Shown piece after piece: positions 14,180 through 28,200 of a stretch of 64,000 nt of DNA. Each line of letters opens with the position of its first letter. Within the stretch, counting starts at the first letter, position 1. Below the pieces are notes generated by a model that did no database searches, was not told where the DNA came from, and saw only the letters and a program-made list of their open reading frames with translations. Where the stretch lies: the NCBI GenBank assembly GCA_036971475.1, contig JBAIZL010000002.1, positions 128,529,533 through 128,593,532 of the forward strand, given 5' to 3'. The translations under genes and the position numbers were made by a program. This stretch comes from Prosapia bicincta. Lineage: Eukaryota; Arthropoda; Insecta; Hemiptera; Cercopidae.

Positions 14180-17100
14180 ATGCCTAGCCTTTCTTCCCTC
14201 TTCCTTCTTGATGTAGTTGAGGTAAATACTATTCTAATAATACATATGTAATACCTGTGATATAGGGAAGTGGCATTGTACGCCTCTCAACCCTTTACAT
14301 AATGTTACAACTAAAATGATTGCTTACCCTAGCGGTATTGCCACAGGACTATGTACCTGGGGGAAGTAGATCCCTTCAGTTATGTTCTTATTGAAGGCGG
14401 TGTTGTAGATGGATAATTGCATCCCTGGTATATTTAGCTTGATATTCTCCTTCCGGTTATATGACTGAATGCCTTGCCTTTCTTCCCTCTTCCTTCTTGA
14501 TGTAGTTGAGGTAAATACTATTCTAATATTACATAATAATACCTGTGATATAGGCAAGTGGCAATGTATGCCTCTCAACCCTTTACATAATGTTACAACT
14601 AAAATGATTGCTTACCCAAGCGGTATTGCCACAGGACTCTGTTCCTGGTGGAAGTACTTCTCTTCAGTTATGTTCTTATTGAAGGCGGTGTTGTAGATGG
14701 ATAATTGCATCCCTGGTATATTTAGCTTGATATTCCCCTTCTGGTTATATGACTGAATGCCTAGCCTTTCTTCCTTCTTCCTTCTTGATGTAGTTGAGGT
14801 AAATACTATTCTAATAATACATATGTAATACCAGTGATATAGGGAAGTGGCAATGTATGGCTCTCAACCCTTTACATAATGTTACAACTATAATGATTGC
14901 TTACCCTAGCGGTATTGCCACAGGACTCTGTCCCTGGTGGAAGTACTTCTCTTCAGTTATGTTCTTATTGAAGGCGGTGTTGTAGATGGATAATTGCATC
15001 CCTGGTATATTTAGCTTGATATTCCCCTTCTGGTTATATGACTGAATGCCTAGCCTTTCTTCCTTCTTCCTTCTTGATGTAGTTGAGGTAAATACTATTC
15101 TAATAATACATAATAATACCTGTGATATAGGGAAGTGGCAATGTATGCCTCTCAACCCTTTACATAATGTTACAACTAAAATGATTGCTTACCCAAGCGG
15201 TATTGCCACAGGACTCTGTTCCTGGTGGAAGTACTTCTCTTCAGTTATGTTCTTATTGAAGGCGGTGTTGTAGATGGATAATTGCATCCCTGGTATATTT
15301 AGCTTGACATTCCCCTTCCGGTTATATGACTGAATGCCTTGCCTTTCTTCCCTCTTCCTTCTTGATGTAGTTGAGGTAAATACTATTCTAATAATACATA
15401 ATAATACCTGTGATATAGGGAAGTGACAATGTATGCCTCTCAACCCTTTACATAATGTTACAAGTAAGATGATTGCTTACCCAAGCGGTATTGCCACAGG
15501 ACTCTGTTCCTGGTGGAAGTACTTCTCTTCAGTTATGTTCTTATTGAAGGCGGGGTTGTAGATGGATAATTGCATCCCTGGTATATTCAGCTTGACATTC
15601 CCCTTCCGGTTATATGACTGAATGCCTTGCCTTTCTTCCCTCTTCCTTCTTGATGTAGTTGAGGTAAATATAATTCAATAATACATATGTAATACCTGTG
15701 ATATAGGGAAGTGGCAATGTATGCCTCTCAACCCTTTACATAATGTTACAAGTAAGATGATTGCTTACCCAAGCGGTATTGCCACAGGACTCTGTTCCTG
15801 GTGGAAGTACTTCTCTTCAGTTATGTTCTTATTGAAGGCGGGAATGTAGATGGATAATTGCATCCCTGGTATATTTAGCTTGACATTCCCCTTCCGGTTA
15901 TATGACTGAATGCCTTGCCTTTCTTCCCTCTTACTTCTTGATGTAGTTGAGGTAAATACTATTCTAATAATACATAATAATACCTGTGATATAGGGAAGT
16001 GACAATGTATGCCTCTCAACCCTTTACATAATGTTACAAGTAAGATGATTGCTTACCCAAGCGGTATTGCCACAGGACTCTGTTCCTGGTGGAAGTACTT
16101 CTCTTCAGTTATGTTCTTATTGAAGGCGGGGTTGTAGATGGATAATTGCATCCCTGGTATATTTAGCTTGACATTCCCCTTCCGGTTATATGACTGAATG
16201 CCTTGCCTTTCTTCCCTCTTCCTTCTTGATGTAGTTGAGGTAAATACTATTCTAATAATACATAATAATACCTGTGATATAGGGAAGTGACAATGTATGC
16301 CTCTCAACCCTTTACATAATGTTACAACTAAAATGATTGCTTACCCAAGCGGTAATGCCACAGGACTCTGTTCCTGGTGGAAGTACTTCTCTTCAGTTAT
16401 GTTCTTATTGAAGGCGGTGTTGCAGATGGATAATTGCATCCCTGGTATATTTAGCTTGATATTCCCCTTCTGGTTATATGACTGAATGCCTAGCCTTTCT
16501 TCCTTCTTCCTTCTTGATGTAGTTGAGGTAAATACTATTCTAATAATACATATGGAATACCTGTGATATAGGGAAGTGGCATTGTACGCCTCTCAACCCT
16601 TTACATAATGTTACAACTAAAATGATTGCTTACCCAAGCGGTATTGCCACAGGACTCTGTTCCTGGTGGAAGTAGTCCTCTTCAGTTATGTTCTTATTGA
16701 AGGCGGTGTTGTAGATGGATAAATGCATCTCTGGTATGTTTAGCTTGATATTTCCCTTCCGGTTATATGACTGAATGCCTTGCCTTTTTTCCCTCTCCCT
16801 TCTTGATGTAGTTGAGGTAAATATAATTCAATCATACATATGTAATACCTGAGATATAGGGAAGTGGCAATGTATGCCTCTCAACCCTTTACATAATGTT
16901 ACACCTAAGATGATTGCTTACCCAAGCGGTATTGCCACAGGACTCTGTTCCTGGTGGAAGTACTTCTCTTCAGTTATGTTCTTATTGAAGGCGGGGTTGT
17001 AGATGGATAATTGCATCCCTGGTATATTTAGCTTGACATTCCCCTTCCGGTTATATGACTGAATGCCTAGCCTTTCTTCCCTCTTCCTTCTTGATGTAGT

Positions 17101-19943
17101 TGAGGTAAATACTATTCTAATAATACATATGTAATACCTGTGATATAGGGAAGTGGCATTGTACGCCTCTCAACCCTTTACATAATGTTACAACTAAAAT
17201 GATTGCTTACCCTAGCGGTATTGCCACAGGACTATGTACCTGGGGGAAGTAGATCCCTTCAGTTATGTTCTTATTGAAGGCGGTGTTGTAGATGGATAAT
17301 TGCATCCCTGGTATATTTAGCTTGATATTCTCCTTCCGGTTATATGACTGAATGCCTTGCCTTTCTTCCCTCTTCCTTCTTGATGTAGTTGAGGTAAATA
17401 CTATTCTAATATTACATAATAATACCTGTGATATAGGCAAGTGGCAATGTATGCCTCTCAACCCTTTACATAATGTTACAACTAAAATGATTGCTTACCC
17501 AAGCGGTATTGCCACAGGACTCTGTTCCTGGTGGAAGTACTTCTCTTCAGTTATGTTCTTATTGAAGGCGGTGTTGTAGATGGATAATTGCATCCCTGGT
17601 ATATTTAGCTTGATATTCCCCTTCTGGTTATATGACTGAATGCCTAGCCTTTCTTCCTTCTTCCTTCTTGATGTAGTTGAGGTAAATACTATTCTAATAA
17701 TACATATGTAATACCAGTGATATAGGGAAGTGGCAATGTATGGCTCTCAACCCTTTACATAATGTTACAACTATAATGATTGCTTACCCTAGCGGTATTG
17801 CCACAGGACTCTGTCCCTGGTGGAAGTACTTCTCTTCAGTTATGTTCTTATTGAAGGCGGTGTTGTAGATGGATAATTGCATCCCTGGTATATTTAGCTT
17901 GATATTCCCCTTCTGGTTATATGACTGAATGCCTAGCCTTTCTTCCTTCTTCCTTCTTGATGTAGTTGAGGTAAATACTATTCTAATAATACATAATAAT
18001 ACCTGTGATATAGGGAAGTGGCAATGTATGCCTCTCAACCCTTTACATAATGTTACAACTAAAATGATTGCTTACCCAAGCGGTATTGCCACAGGACTCT
18101 GTTCCTGGTGGAAGTACTTCTCTTCAGTTATGTTCTTATTGAAGGCGGTGTTGTAGATGGATAATTGCATCCCTTGTATATTTAGCTTGACATTCCCCTT
18201 CCGGTTATATGACTGAATGCCTTGCCTTTCTTCCCTCTTCCTTCTTGATGTAGTTGAGGTAAATACTATTCTAATAATACATAATAATACCTGTGATATA
18301 GGGAAGTGACAATGTATGCCTCTCAACCCTTTACATAATGTTACAAGTAAGATGATTGCTTACCCAAGCGGTATTGCCACAGGACTCTGTTCCTGGTGGA
18401 AGTACTTCTCTTCAGTTATGTTCTTATTGAAGGCGGGGTTGTAGATGGATAATTGCATCCCTGGTATATTCAGCTTGACATTCCCCTTCCGGTTATATGA
18501 CTGAATGCCTTGCCTTTCTTCCCTCTTCCTTCTTGATGTAGTTGAGGTAAATATAATTCAATAATACAAATGTAATACCTGTGATATAGGGAAGTGGCAA
18601 TCTATGCCTCTCAACCCTTTACATAATGTTACAAGTAAGATGATTGCTTACCCAAGCGGTATTGCCACAGGACTCTGTTCCTGGTGGAAGTACTTCTCTT
18701 CAGTTATGTTCTTATTGAAGGCGGGAATGTAGATGGATAATTGCATCCCTGGTATATTTAGCTTGACATTCCCCTTCCGGTTATATGACTGAATGCCTTG
18801 CCTTTCTTCCCTCTTCCTTCTTGATGTAGTTGAGGTAAATACTATTCTAATAATACATAATAATACCTGTGATATAGGGAAGTGACAATGTATGCCTCTC
18901 AACCCTTTACATAATGTTACAAGTAAGATGATTGCTTACCCAAGCGGTATTGCCACAGGACTCTGTTCCTGGTGGAAGTACTTCTCTTCAGTTATGTTCT
19001 TATTGAAGGCGGGGTTGTAGATGGATAATTGCATCCCTGGTATATTTAGCTTGACATTCCCCTTCCGGTTATATGACTGAATGCCTTGCCTTTCTTCCCT
19101 CTTCCTTCTTGATGTAGTTGAGGTAAATACTATTCTAATAATACATAATAATACCTGTGATATAGGGAAGTGACAATGTATGCCTCTCAACCCTTTACAT
19201 AATGTTACAACTAAAATGATTGCTTACCCAAGCGGTATTGCCACAGGACTATGTCCCTGGTGGAAGTACTTCTCTTCAGTTATGTTCTTATTGAAGGCGG
19301 TGTTGCAGATGGATAATTGCATCCCTGGTATATTTAGCTTGATATTCCCCTTCTGGTTATATGACTGAATGCCTAGCCTTTCTTCCTTCTTCCTTCTTGA
19401 TGTAGTTGAGGTAAATACTATTCTAATAATACATATGGAATACCTGTGATATAGGGAAGTGGCATTGTACGCCTCTCAACCCTTTACATAATGTTACAAC
19501 TAAAATGATTGCTTACCCAAGCGGTATTGCCACAGGACTCTGTTCCTGGTGGAAGTAGTCCTCTTCAGTTATGTTCTTATTGAAGGCGGTGTTGTAGATG
19601 GATAAATGCATCTCTGGTATGTTTAGCTTGATATTTCCCTTCCGGTTATATGACTGAATGCCTTGCCTTTTTTCCCTCTCCCTTCTTGATGTAGTTGAGG
19701 TAAATATAATTCAATAATACATATGTAATACCTGAGATATAGGGAAGTGGCAATGTATGCCTCTCAACCCTTTACATAATGTTACACCTAAGATGATTGC
19801 TTACCCAAGCGGTATTGCCACAGGACTCTGTTCCTGGTGGAAGTACTTCTCTTCAGTTATGTTCTTATTGAAGGCGGGGTTGTAGATGGATAATTGCATC
19901 CCTGGTATATTTAGCTTGACATTCCCCTTCCGGTTATATGACT
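14180..19943. repeat. 2883-bp higher-order duplication (10 satellite units, twice)
   Basis: A block of ten units at about 14180-17060 is repeated at about 17063-19943 with an offset of exactly 2883 bp at many independent landmarks (for example the unusual 'ctgggggaagtagatccc' at about 14358 and 17241). Only scattered substitutions distinguish the two blocks, such as 'cataca' versus 'aataca' variants and 'ccttgtat' at 18172. The order of different unit types is kept, so the block as a whole was duplicated, either by unequal exchange or by an assembly error. Confidence 0.9.
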
Positions 19944-20554
19944 GAATGCCTTGCCTTTTTTCCCTCTTCCTTCTTGATGTAGTTGAGGTAAATACTACTC
20001 TAATAATACATATGTAATACCTGTGATATAGGGAAGTGGCAATGTATGCCTCTCAGCCCTTTACATAATGTTACAACTAAAATGATTGCTTACCCAAGCG
20101 GTATTACCACAGGACTCTGTTCCTGGTGGAAGTAGTTTTCTTCAGTTATGTTCTTATTGAAGGCGGTGTTGTAGATGGATAATTGAATCCCTGGTATATT
20201 TAGCTTGATATTCCCCTTCTGGTTATATGACTGAATGCCTTGCCTCTCTTTCTTCTTGATGTAGTTGAGGTAAATACTATTCTAATAATACATATGTAAT
20301 ACCAGTGATATAGGGAAGTGGCAATGTACGCCTCTCAACCCTTTACATAATGTTACAACTAAAATGATTGCTTACCCAAGCGGTATTGCCACAGGACTAT
20401 GTACCTGGTGGAAGTGGTCCTCTTCAGTTATGTTCTTATTGAAGGCGGTGTTGCAGATGGATAATTGCATCCCTGGTATATTTAGCTTGATATTCCCCTT
20501 CTGGTTATATGACTGAATGCCTAGCCTTTCTTCCTTCTTCCTTCTTGATGTAGT

Positions 20555-22274
20555 TGTGGTAAATACTATTCTAATAATACATATGGAATACCTGTGATAT
20601 AGGGAAATGGCAATGTATGCCTCTCAACCCTTTACATAATGTTACAACTAAGATGATTGCTTACCCAAGCGGTATTGTCACAGGACTATGTACCTGGTGG
20701 AAGTGGTCCTCTTCAGTTATGTTCTTATTGAAGGCGGTGTTGTAGATGGATCATTGCATCCCTGGTATATTTAGCTTGATATTCCCCTTCCGGTTATATG
20801 ACTGAATGCATTGCCTGTCTTCCTCCTTGATGTAGTTGAGGTAAATACTACTCTAATAATACATATGGAATACCTGTGATATAGGGAAGTGGCAATGTAT
20901 GCCTCTCAACCCTTTACATAATGTTACAACTAAAATGATTGCTTACCCAAGCGGTATTGCCACAGGACTATGTACCTGGTGGAAGTACTTCTCTTCAGTT
21001 ATGTTCTTATTGAAGGCGGTGTTGCAGATGGATAATTGCATCCCTGGTATATTTAGCTTGATATTCCCCTTCTGGTTATATGACTGAATGCCTAGCCTTT
21101 CTTCCTTCTTCCTTCTTGATGTAGTTGTGGTAAATACTATTCTAATAATACATATGGAATACCTGTGATATAGGGAAGAAGCAATGTATGCCTCTCAACC
21201 CTTTACATAATGTTACAACTAAAATGATTGCTTACCCAAGCGGTATTGCCACAGGACTATGTACCTGGTGGAAGTGGTCCTCTTCAGTTATGTTCTTATT
21301 GAAGGCGGTGTTGCAGATGGATAATTGCATCCCTGGTATATTTAGCTTGATATTCCCCTTCTGGTTATATGACTGAATGCCTAGCCTTTCTTCCTTCTTC
21401 CTTCTTGATGTAGTTGTGGTAAATACTATTCTAATAATACATATGGAATACCTGTGATATAGGGAAATGGCAATGTATGCCTCTCAACCCTTTACATAAT
21501 GTTACAACTAAGATGATTGCTTACCCAAGCGGTATTGTCACAGGACTATGTACCTGGTGGAAGTGGTCCTCTTCAGTTATGTTCTTATTGAAGGCGGTGT
21601 TGTAGATGGATCATTGCATCCCTGGTATATTTAGCTTGATATTCCCCTTCCGGTTATATGACTGAATGCATTGCCTGTCTTCCTCCTTGATGTAGTTGAG
21701 GTAAATACTACTCTAATAATACATATGGAATACCTGTGATATAGGGAAGTGGCAATGTATGCCTCTCAACCCTTTACATAATGTTACAACTAAAATGATT
21801 GCTTACCCAAGCGGTATTGCCACAGGACTATGTACCTGGTGGAAGTACTTCTCTTCAGTTATGTTCTTATTGAAGGCGGTGTTGCAGATGGATAATTGCA
21901 TCCCTGGTATATTTAGCTTGATATTCCCCTTCTGGTTATATGACTGAATGCCTAGCCTTTCTTCCTTCTTCCTTCTTGATGTAGTTGTGGTAAATACTAT
22001 TCTAATAATACATATGGAATACCTGTGATATAGGGAAGAAGCAATGTATGCCTCTCAACCCTTTACATAATGTTACAACTAAAATGATTGCTTACCCAAG
22101 CGGTATTGCCACAGGACTATGTACCTGGTGGAAGTGGTCCTCTTCAGTTATGTTCTTATTGAAGGCGGTGTTGCAGATGGATAATTGCATCCCTGGTATA
22201 TTTAGCTTGATATTCCCCTTCTGGTTATATGACTGAATGCCTAGCCTTTCTTCCTTCTTCCTTCTTGATGTAGT
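20555..22274. repeat. 860-bp higher-order repeat (3 units) within the satellite
   Basis: Three consecutive units including the rare variant 'attgcctgtcttcctcctt' (20809 and 21669) repeat with an offset of 860 bp. A further related pattern starting with 'tctcagccct' at 20051 reappears at 22631 (2580 bp, three times 860). Confidence 0.85.
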
Positions 22275-25200
22275 TGTGGTAAATACTATTCTAATAATAC
22301 ATATGGAATACCTGTGATATAGGGAAGTGGCAATGTATGCCTCTCAACCCTTTACATAATGTTACAACTAAAATGATTGCTTACCCAAGCGGTATTGCCA
22401 CAGGACTATGTACCTGGTGGAAGTGGTCCTCTTCAGTTATGTTCTTATTGAAGGCGGTGTTGCAGATGGATAATTGCATCCCTGGTATATTTAGCTTGAT
22501 ATTCCCTTCTGGTTATATGACTGAATGCCTAGCCTTTCTTCCCTCTTCCTTCTTGATGTAGTTGAGGTAAATACTATTCTAATAATACATATGTAATACC
22601 TGTGATATAGGGAAGTGGCAATGTATGCCTCTCAGCCCTTTACATAATGTTACAACTAAAATGATTGCTTACCCAAGCGGTATTACCACAGGACTCTGTT
22701 CCTGGTGGAAGTAGTTTTCTTCAGTTATGTTCTTATTGAAGGCGGTGTTGTAGATGGATAATTGAATCCCTGGTATATTTAGCTTGATATTCCCCTTCTG
22801 GTTATATGACTGAATGCCTTGCCTCTCTTTCTTCTTGATGTAGTTGAGGTAAATACTATTCTAATAATACATATGTAATACCAGTGATATAGGGAAGTGG
22901 CAATGTACGCCTCTCAACCCTTTACATAATGTTACAACTAAAATGATTGCTTACCCAAGCGGTATTGCCACAGGACTATGTACCTGGTGGAAGTGGTCCT
23001 CTTCAGTTATGTTCTTATTGAAGGCGGTGTTGCAGATGGATAATTGCATCCCTGGTATATTTAGCTTGATATTCCCCTTCTGGTTATATGACTGAATGCC
23101 TAGCCTTTCTTCCTTCTTCCTTCTTGATGTAGTTGTGGTAAATACTATTCTAATAATACATATGGAATACCTGTGATATAGGGAAATGGCAATGTATGCC
23201 TCTCAACCCTTTACATAATGTTACAACTAAGATGATTGCTTACCCAAGCGGTATTGTCACAGGACTATGTACCTGGTGGAAGTGGTCCTCTTCAGTTATG
23301 TTCTTATTGAAGGCGGTGTTGTAGATGGATAATTGAATCCCTGGTATATTTAGCTTGATATTCCCCTTCTGGTTATATGACTGAATGCCTTGCCTCTCTT
23401 TCTTCTTGATGTAGTTGAGGTAAATACTATTCTAATAATACATATGTAATACCAGTGATATAGGGAAGTGGCAATGTACGCCTCTCAACCCTTTACATAA
23501 TGTTACAACTAAAATGATTGCTTACCCAAGCGGTATTGCCACAGGACTATGTACCTGGTGGAAGTGGTCCTCTTCAGTTATGTTCTTATTGAAGGCGGTG
23601 TTGCAGATGGATAATTGCATCCCTGGTATATTTAGCTTGATATTCCCCTTCTGGTTATATGACTGAATGCCTAGCCTTTCTTCCTTCTTCCTTCTTGATG
23701 TAGTTGTGGTAAATACTATTCTAATAATACATATGGAATACCTGTGATATAGGGAAATGGCAATGTATGCCTCTCAACCCTTTACATAATGTTACAACTA
23801 AGATGATTGCTTACCCAAGCGGTATTGTCACAGGACTATGTACCTGGTGGAAGTGGTCCTCTTCAGTTATGTTCTTATTGAAGGCGGTGTTGCAGATGGA
23901 TAATTGCATCCCTGGTATATTTAGCTTGATATTCCCTTCTGGTTATATGACTGAATGCCTAGCCTTTCTTCCCTCTTCCTTCTTGATGTAGTTGAGGTAA
24001 ATACTATTCTAATAATACATATGTAATACCTGTGATATAGGGAAGTGGCAATGTATGCCTCTCAACCCTTTACATAATGTTACAACTAAAATGATTGCTT
24101 ACCCAAGCGGTATTGCCACAGGACTATGTACCTGGTGGAAGTGGTCCTCTTCAGTTATGTTCTTATTGAAGGCGGTGTTGCAGATGGATAATTGCATCCC
24201 TGGTATATTTAGCTTGATATTCCCCTTCTGGTTATATGACTGAATGCCTAGCCTTTCTTCCCTCTTCCTTCTTGATGTAGTTGAGGTAAATACTATTCTA
24301 ATAATACATATGTAATACCTGTGATATAGGGAAGTGGCATTGTACGCCTCTCAACCCTTTACATAATGTTACAACTAAAATGATTGCTTACCCTAGCGGT
24401 ATTGCCACAGGACTATGTACCTGGTGGAAGTAGCCCTCTTCAGTTATGTTCTTATTGAAGGCGGGGTTGTTGATGGATAATTGCATCCCTGGTATATTTA
24501 GCTTGATATTCCCCTTCTGGTTATATGACTGAATGCCTAGCCTTTCTTCCTTCTTCCTTCTTGATGTAGTTGAGGTAAATACTATGCTAATAATACATAT
24601 GTAATACCAGTGATATAGGGAAGTGGCAATGTACGCCTCTCAACCCTTTACATAATGTTACAACTAAAATGATTGCTTACCCAAGCGGTATTGCCACAGG
24701 ACTATGTACCTGGTGGAAGTGGTCCTCTTCAGTTATGTTCTTATTGAAGGCGGTGTTGCAGATGGATAATTGCATCCCTGGTATATTTAGCTTGATATTC
24801 CCCTTCTGGTTATATGACTGAATGCCTAGCCTTTCTTCCTTCTTCCTTCTTGATGTAGTTGTGGTAAATACTATTCTAATAATACATATGTAATACCTGT
24901 GATATAGGGAAGTGGCAATGTATGCCTCTCAACCCTTTACATAATGTTACAACTAAAATGATTGCTTACCCAAGCGGTATTGCCACAGGACTATGTACCT
25001 GGTGGAAGTGGTCCTCTTCAGTTATGTTCTTATTGAAGGCGGTGTTGCAGATGGATAATTGCATCCCTGGTATATTTAGCTTGATATTCCCCTTCTGGTT
25101 ATATGACTGAATGCCTAGCCTTTCTTCCTTCTTCCTCCTTGATGTAGTTGAGGTAAATACTATTCTAATAATACATATGTAATACCTGTGATATAGGGAA

Positions 25201-28200
25201 GAAGCAATGTATGTCTCTCAACCCTTTACATAATGTTACAACTAAGATGATTGCATTCCCTAGCGGTATTGCCACAGGACTATGTACCTGGTGGAATTAG
25301 TCCTCTTCAGTTTTGTTCTTATTGAAGGCGGTGTTGTAGATGGATAATTGCATCCCTGGTATATTTAGCTTGCTATTCCCCTTCCGGTTATATGTCTGAA
25401 TGCCTTGCCTCTCTTCCTTCTTGATGTAGTTGAGGTAAATACTATGCTAATAATACATATGTAATACCTGTGATATAGGGAAGTGGCAATGTATGCCTCT
25501 CAACCCTTTACATAATGTTACAACTAAAATGATTGCTTACCCAAGCGGTATTGCCACAGGACTATGTACCTGGTGGAAGTAGTCCTCTTCAGTTATGTTC
25601 CTATTGATGGCGATGTTGTAGATGGATAATTGCATCCCTGGTATATTTAGCTTGATATTCCACTTCCGGTTATATGTCTGAATGCCTTGCCTCTCTTCCT
25701 TCTTGATGTAGTTGAGGTAAATACTATGCTAATAATACATAATAATACCTGTGATATAGGGAAGTGACAATGTATGCCTCCCAACCCTTTACATAATGTT
25801 ACAACTAAGATGATTGCTTACCCAAGCGGTATTGCCACAGGACTCTGTTCCTGGTGGAAGTACTTCTCTTCAGTTATGTTCTTATTGAAGGCGGGGTTGT
25901 AGATGGATAATTGCATCCCTGGTATATTTAGCTTGACATTCCCCTTCCGGTTATATGACTGAATGCCTTGCCTTTTTTCACTCTTCCTTCTTGATGTAGT
26001 TGAGGTAAATATAATTCAATAATACATATGTAATACCTGAGATATAGGGAAGTGGCAATGTATGCCTCTCAACCCTTTACATAATGTTACAACTAAAATG
26101 ATTGCTTACCCAAGCGGTATTACCACAGGACTCTGTTCCTGGTGGAAGTAGTTCTCTTCAGTTATGTTCTTATTGAAGGCGGTGTTGTAGATGGATAATT
26201 GAATCCCTGGTATATTTAGCTTGATATTCCCCTTCTGGTTATATGACTGAATGCCTTGCCTCTCTTTCTTCTTGATGTAGTTGAGGTAAATACTATTCTA
26301 ATAATACATATGTAATACCTGTGATATAGGGAAGAGGCAGTGTACGCCTCTCAACCCTTTACATAATGTTACAACTAAAATGATTGCTTACCCAAGCGGT
26401 ATTGCCCCAGGACTATGTACCTGGTGGAAGTGGTCCTCTTCAGTTATGTTCTTATTGAAGGCGGTGTTGCAGATGGATAATTGCATCCCTGGTATATTTA
26501 GCTTGATATTCCCCTTCTGGTTATATGACTGAATGCCTAGCCTTTCTTCCTTCTTCCTTCTTGATGTAGTTGAGGTAAATACTATTCTAATAATACATAT
26601 GTAATACCTGTGATATAGGGAAGTGGCATTGTACGCCTCTCAACCCTTTACATAATGTTACAACTAAAATGATTGCTTACCCTAGCGGTATTGCCACAGG
26701 ACTATGTACCTGGTGGAAGTAGTCCTCTTCAGTTATGTTCTTATTGAAGGCGGGGTTGTTGATGGATAATTGCATCCCTGGTATATTTAGCTTGATATTC
26801 CCCTTCTGGTTATATGACTGAATGCCTAGCCTTTCTTCCTTCTTCCTTCTTGATGTAGTTGTGGTAAATACTATTCTAATAATACATATGGAATACCTGT
26901 GATATAGGGAAGTGGCAATGTATGCCTCTCAACCCTTTACATAATGTTACAACTAAAATGATTGCTTACCCAAGCGGTATTGCCACAGGACTATGTACCT
27001 GGTGGAAGTGGTCCTCTTCAGTTATGTTCTTATTGAAGGCGGTGTTGCAGATGGATAATTGCATCCCTGGTATATTTAGCTTGATATTCCCCTTCTGGTT
27101 ATATGACTGAATGCCTAGCCTTTCTTCCTTCTTCCTTCTTGATGTAGTTGAGGTAAATACTATTCTAATAATACATATGTAATACCTGTGATATAGGGAA
27201 GTGGCAATGTATGCCTCTCAACCCTTTACATGATGTTACAACTAAAATGATTGCTTACCCAAGCGGTATTACCACAGGACTCTGTTCCTGGTGGAAGTAG
27301 TTCTCTTCAGTTATGTTCTTATTGAAGGCGGTGTTGTAGATGGATAATTGCATCCCAGGTATATTTAGCTTGATATTCCCCTTCCGGTTATATGACTGAA
27401 TGCCTAGCCTTTCTTCCTTCTTCCTTCTTGATGTAGTTGTGGTAAATACTATTCTAATAATACATATGGAATACCTGTGATATAGGGAAGTGGCAATGTA
27501 TGCCTCTCAACCCTTTACATGATGTTACAACTAAAATGATTGCTTACCCAAGCGGTATTACCACAGGACTCTGTTCCTGGTGGAAGTAGTTCTCTTCAGT
27601 TATGTTCTTATTGAAGGCGGTGTTGTAGATGGATAATTGCATCCCAGGTATATTTAGCTTGATATTCCCCTTCCGGTTATATGACTGAATGCCTAGCCTT
27701 TCTTCCTTCTTCCTTCTTGATGTAGTTGAGGTAAATACTATTCTAATAATACATATGGAATACCTGTGATATAGGGAAGTGGCAATGTATGCCTCTCAAC
27801 CCTTTACATAATGTTACAACTAAAATGATTGCTTACCCAAGCGGTATTGCCACAGGACTATGTACCTGGTGGAAGTAGTCCTCTTCAGTTATGTTCTTAT
27901 TGAAGGCGTGGTTGTAGATGGATAATTGCATCCCTGGTATATTTAGCTTGATATTCCCCTTCTGGTTATATGACTGAATGCCTAGCCTTTCTTCCTTCTT
28001 CCTTCTTGATGTAGTTGAGGTAAATACTATTCTAATAATACATATGGAATACCTGTGATATAGGGAAGTGGCAATGTATGCCTCTCAACCCTTTACATAA
28101 TGTTACAACTAAAATGATTGCTTACCCAAGCGGTATTGCCACAGGACTATGTACCTGGTGGAAGTAGTCCTCTTCAGTTATGTCCTTATTGAAGGGGGTG

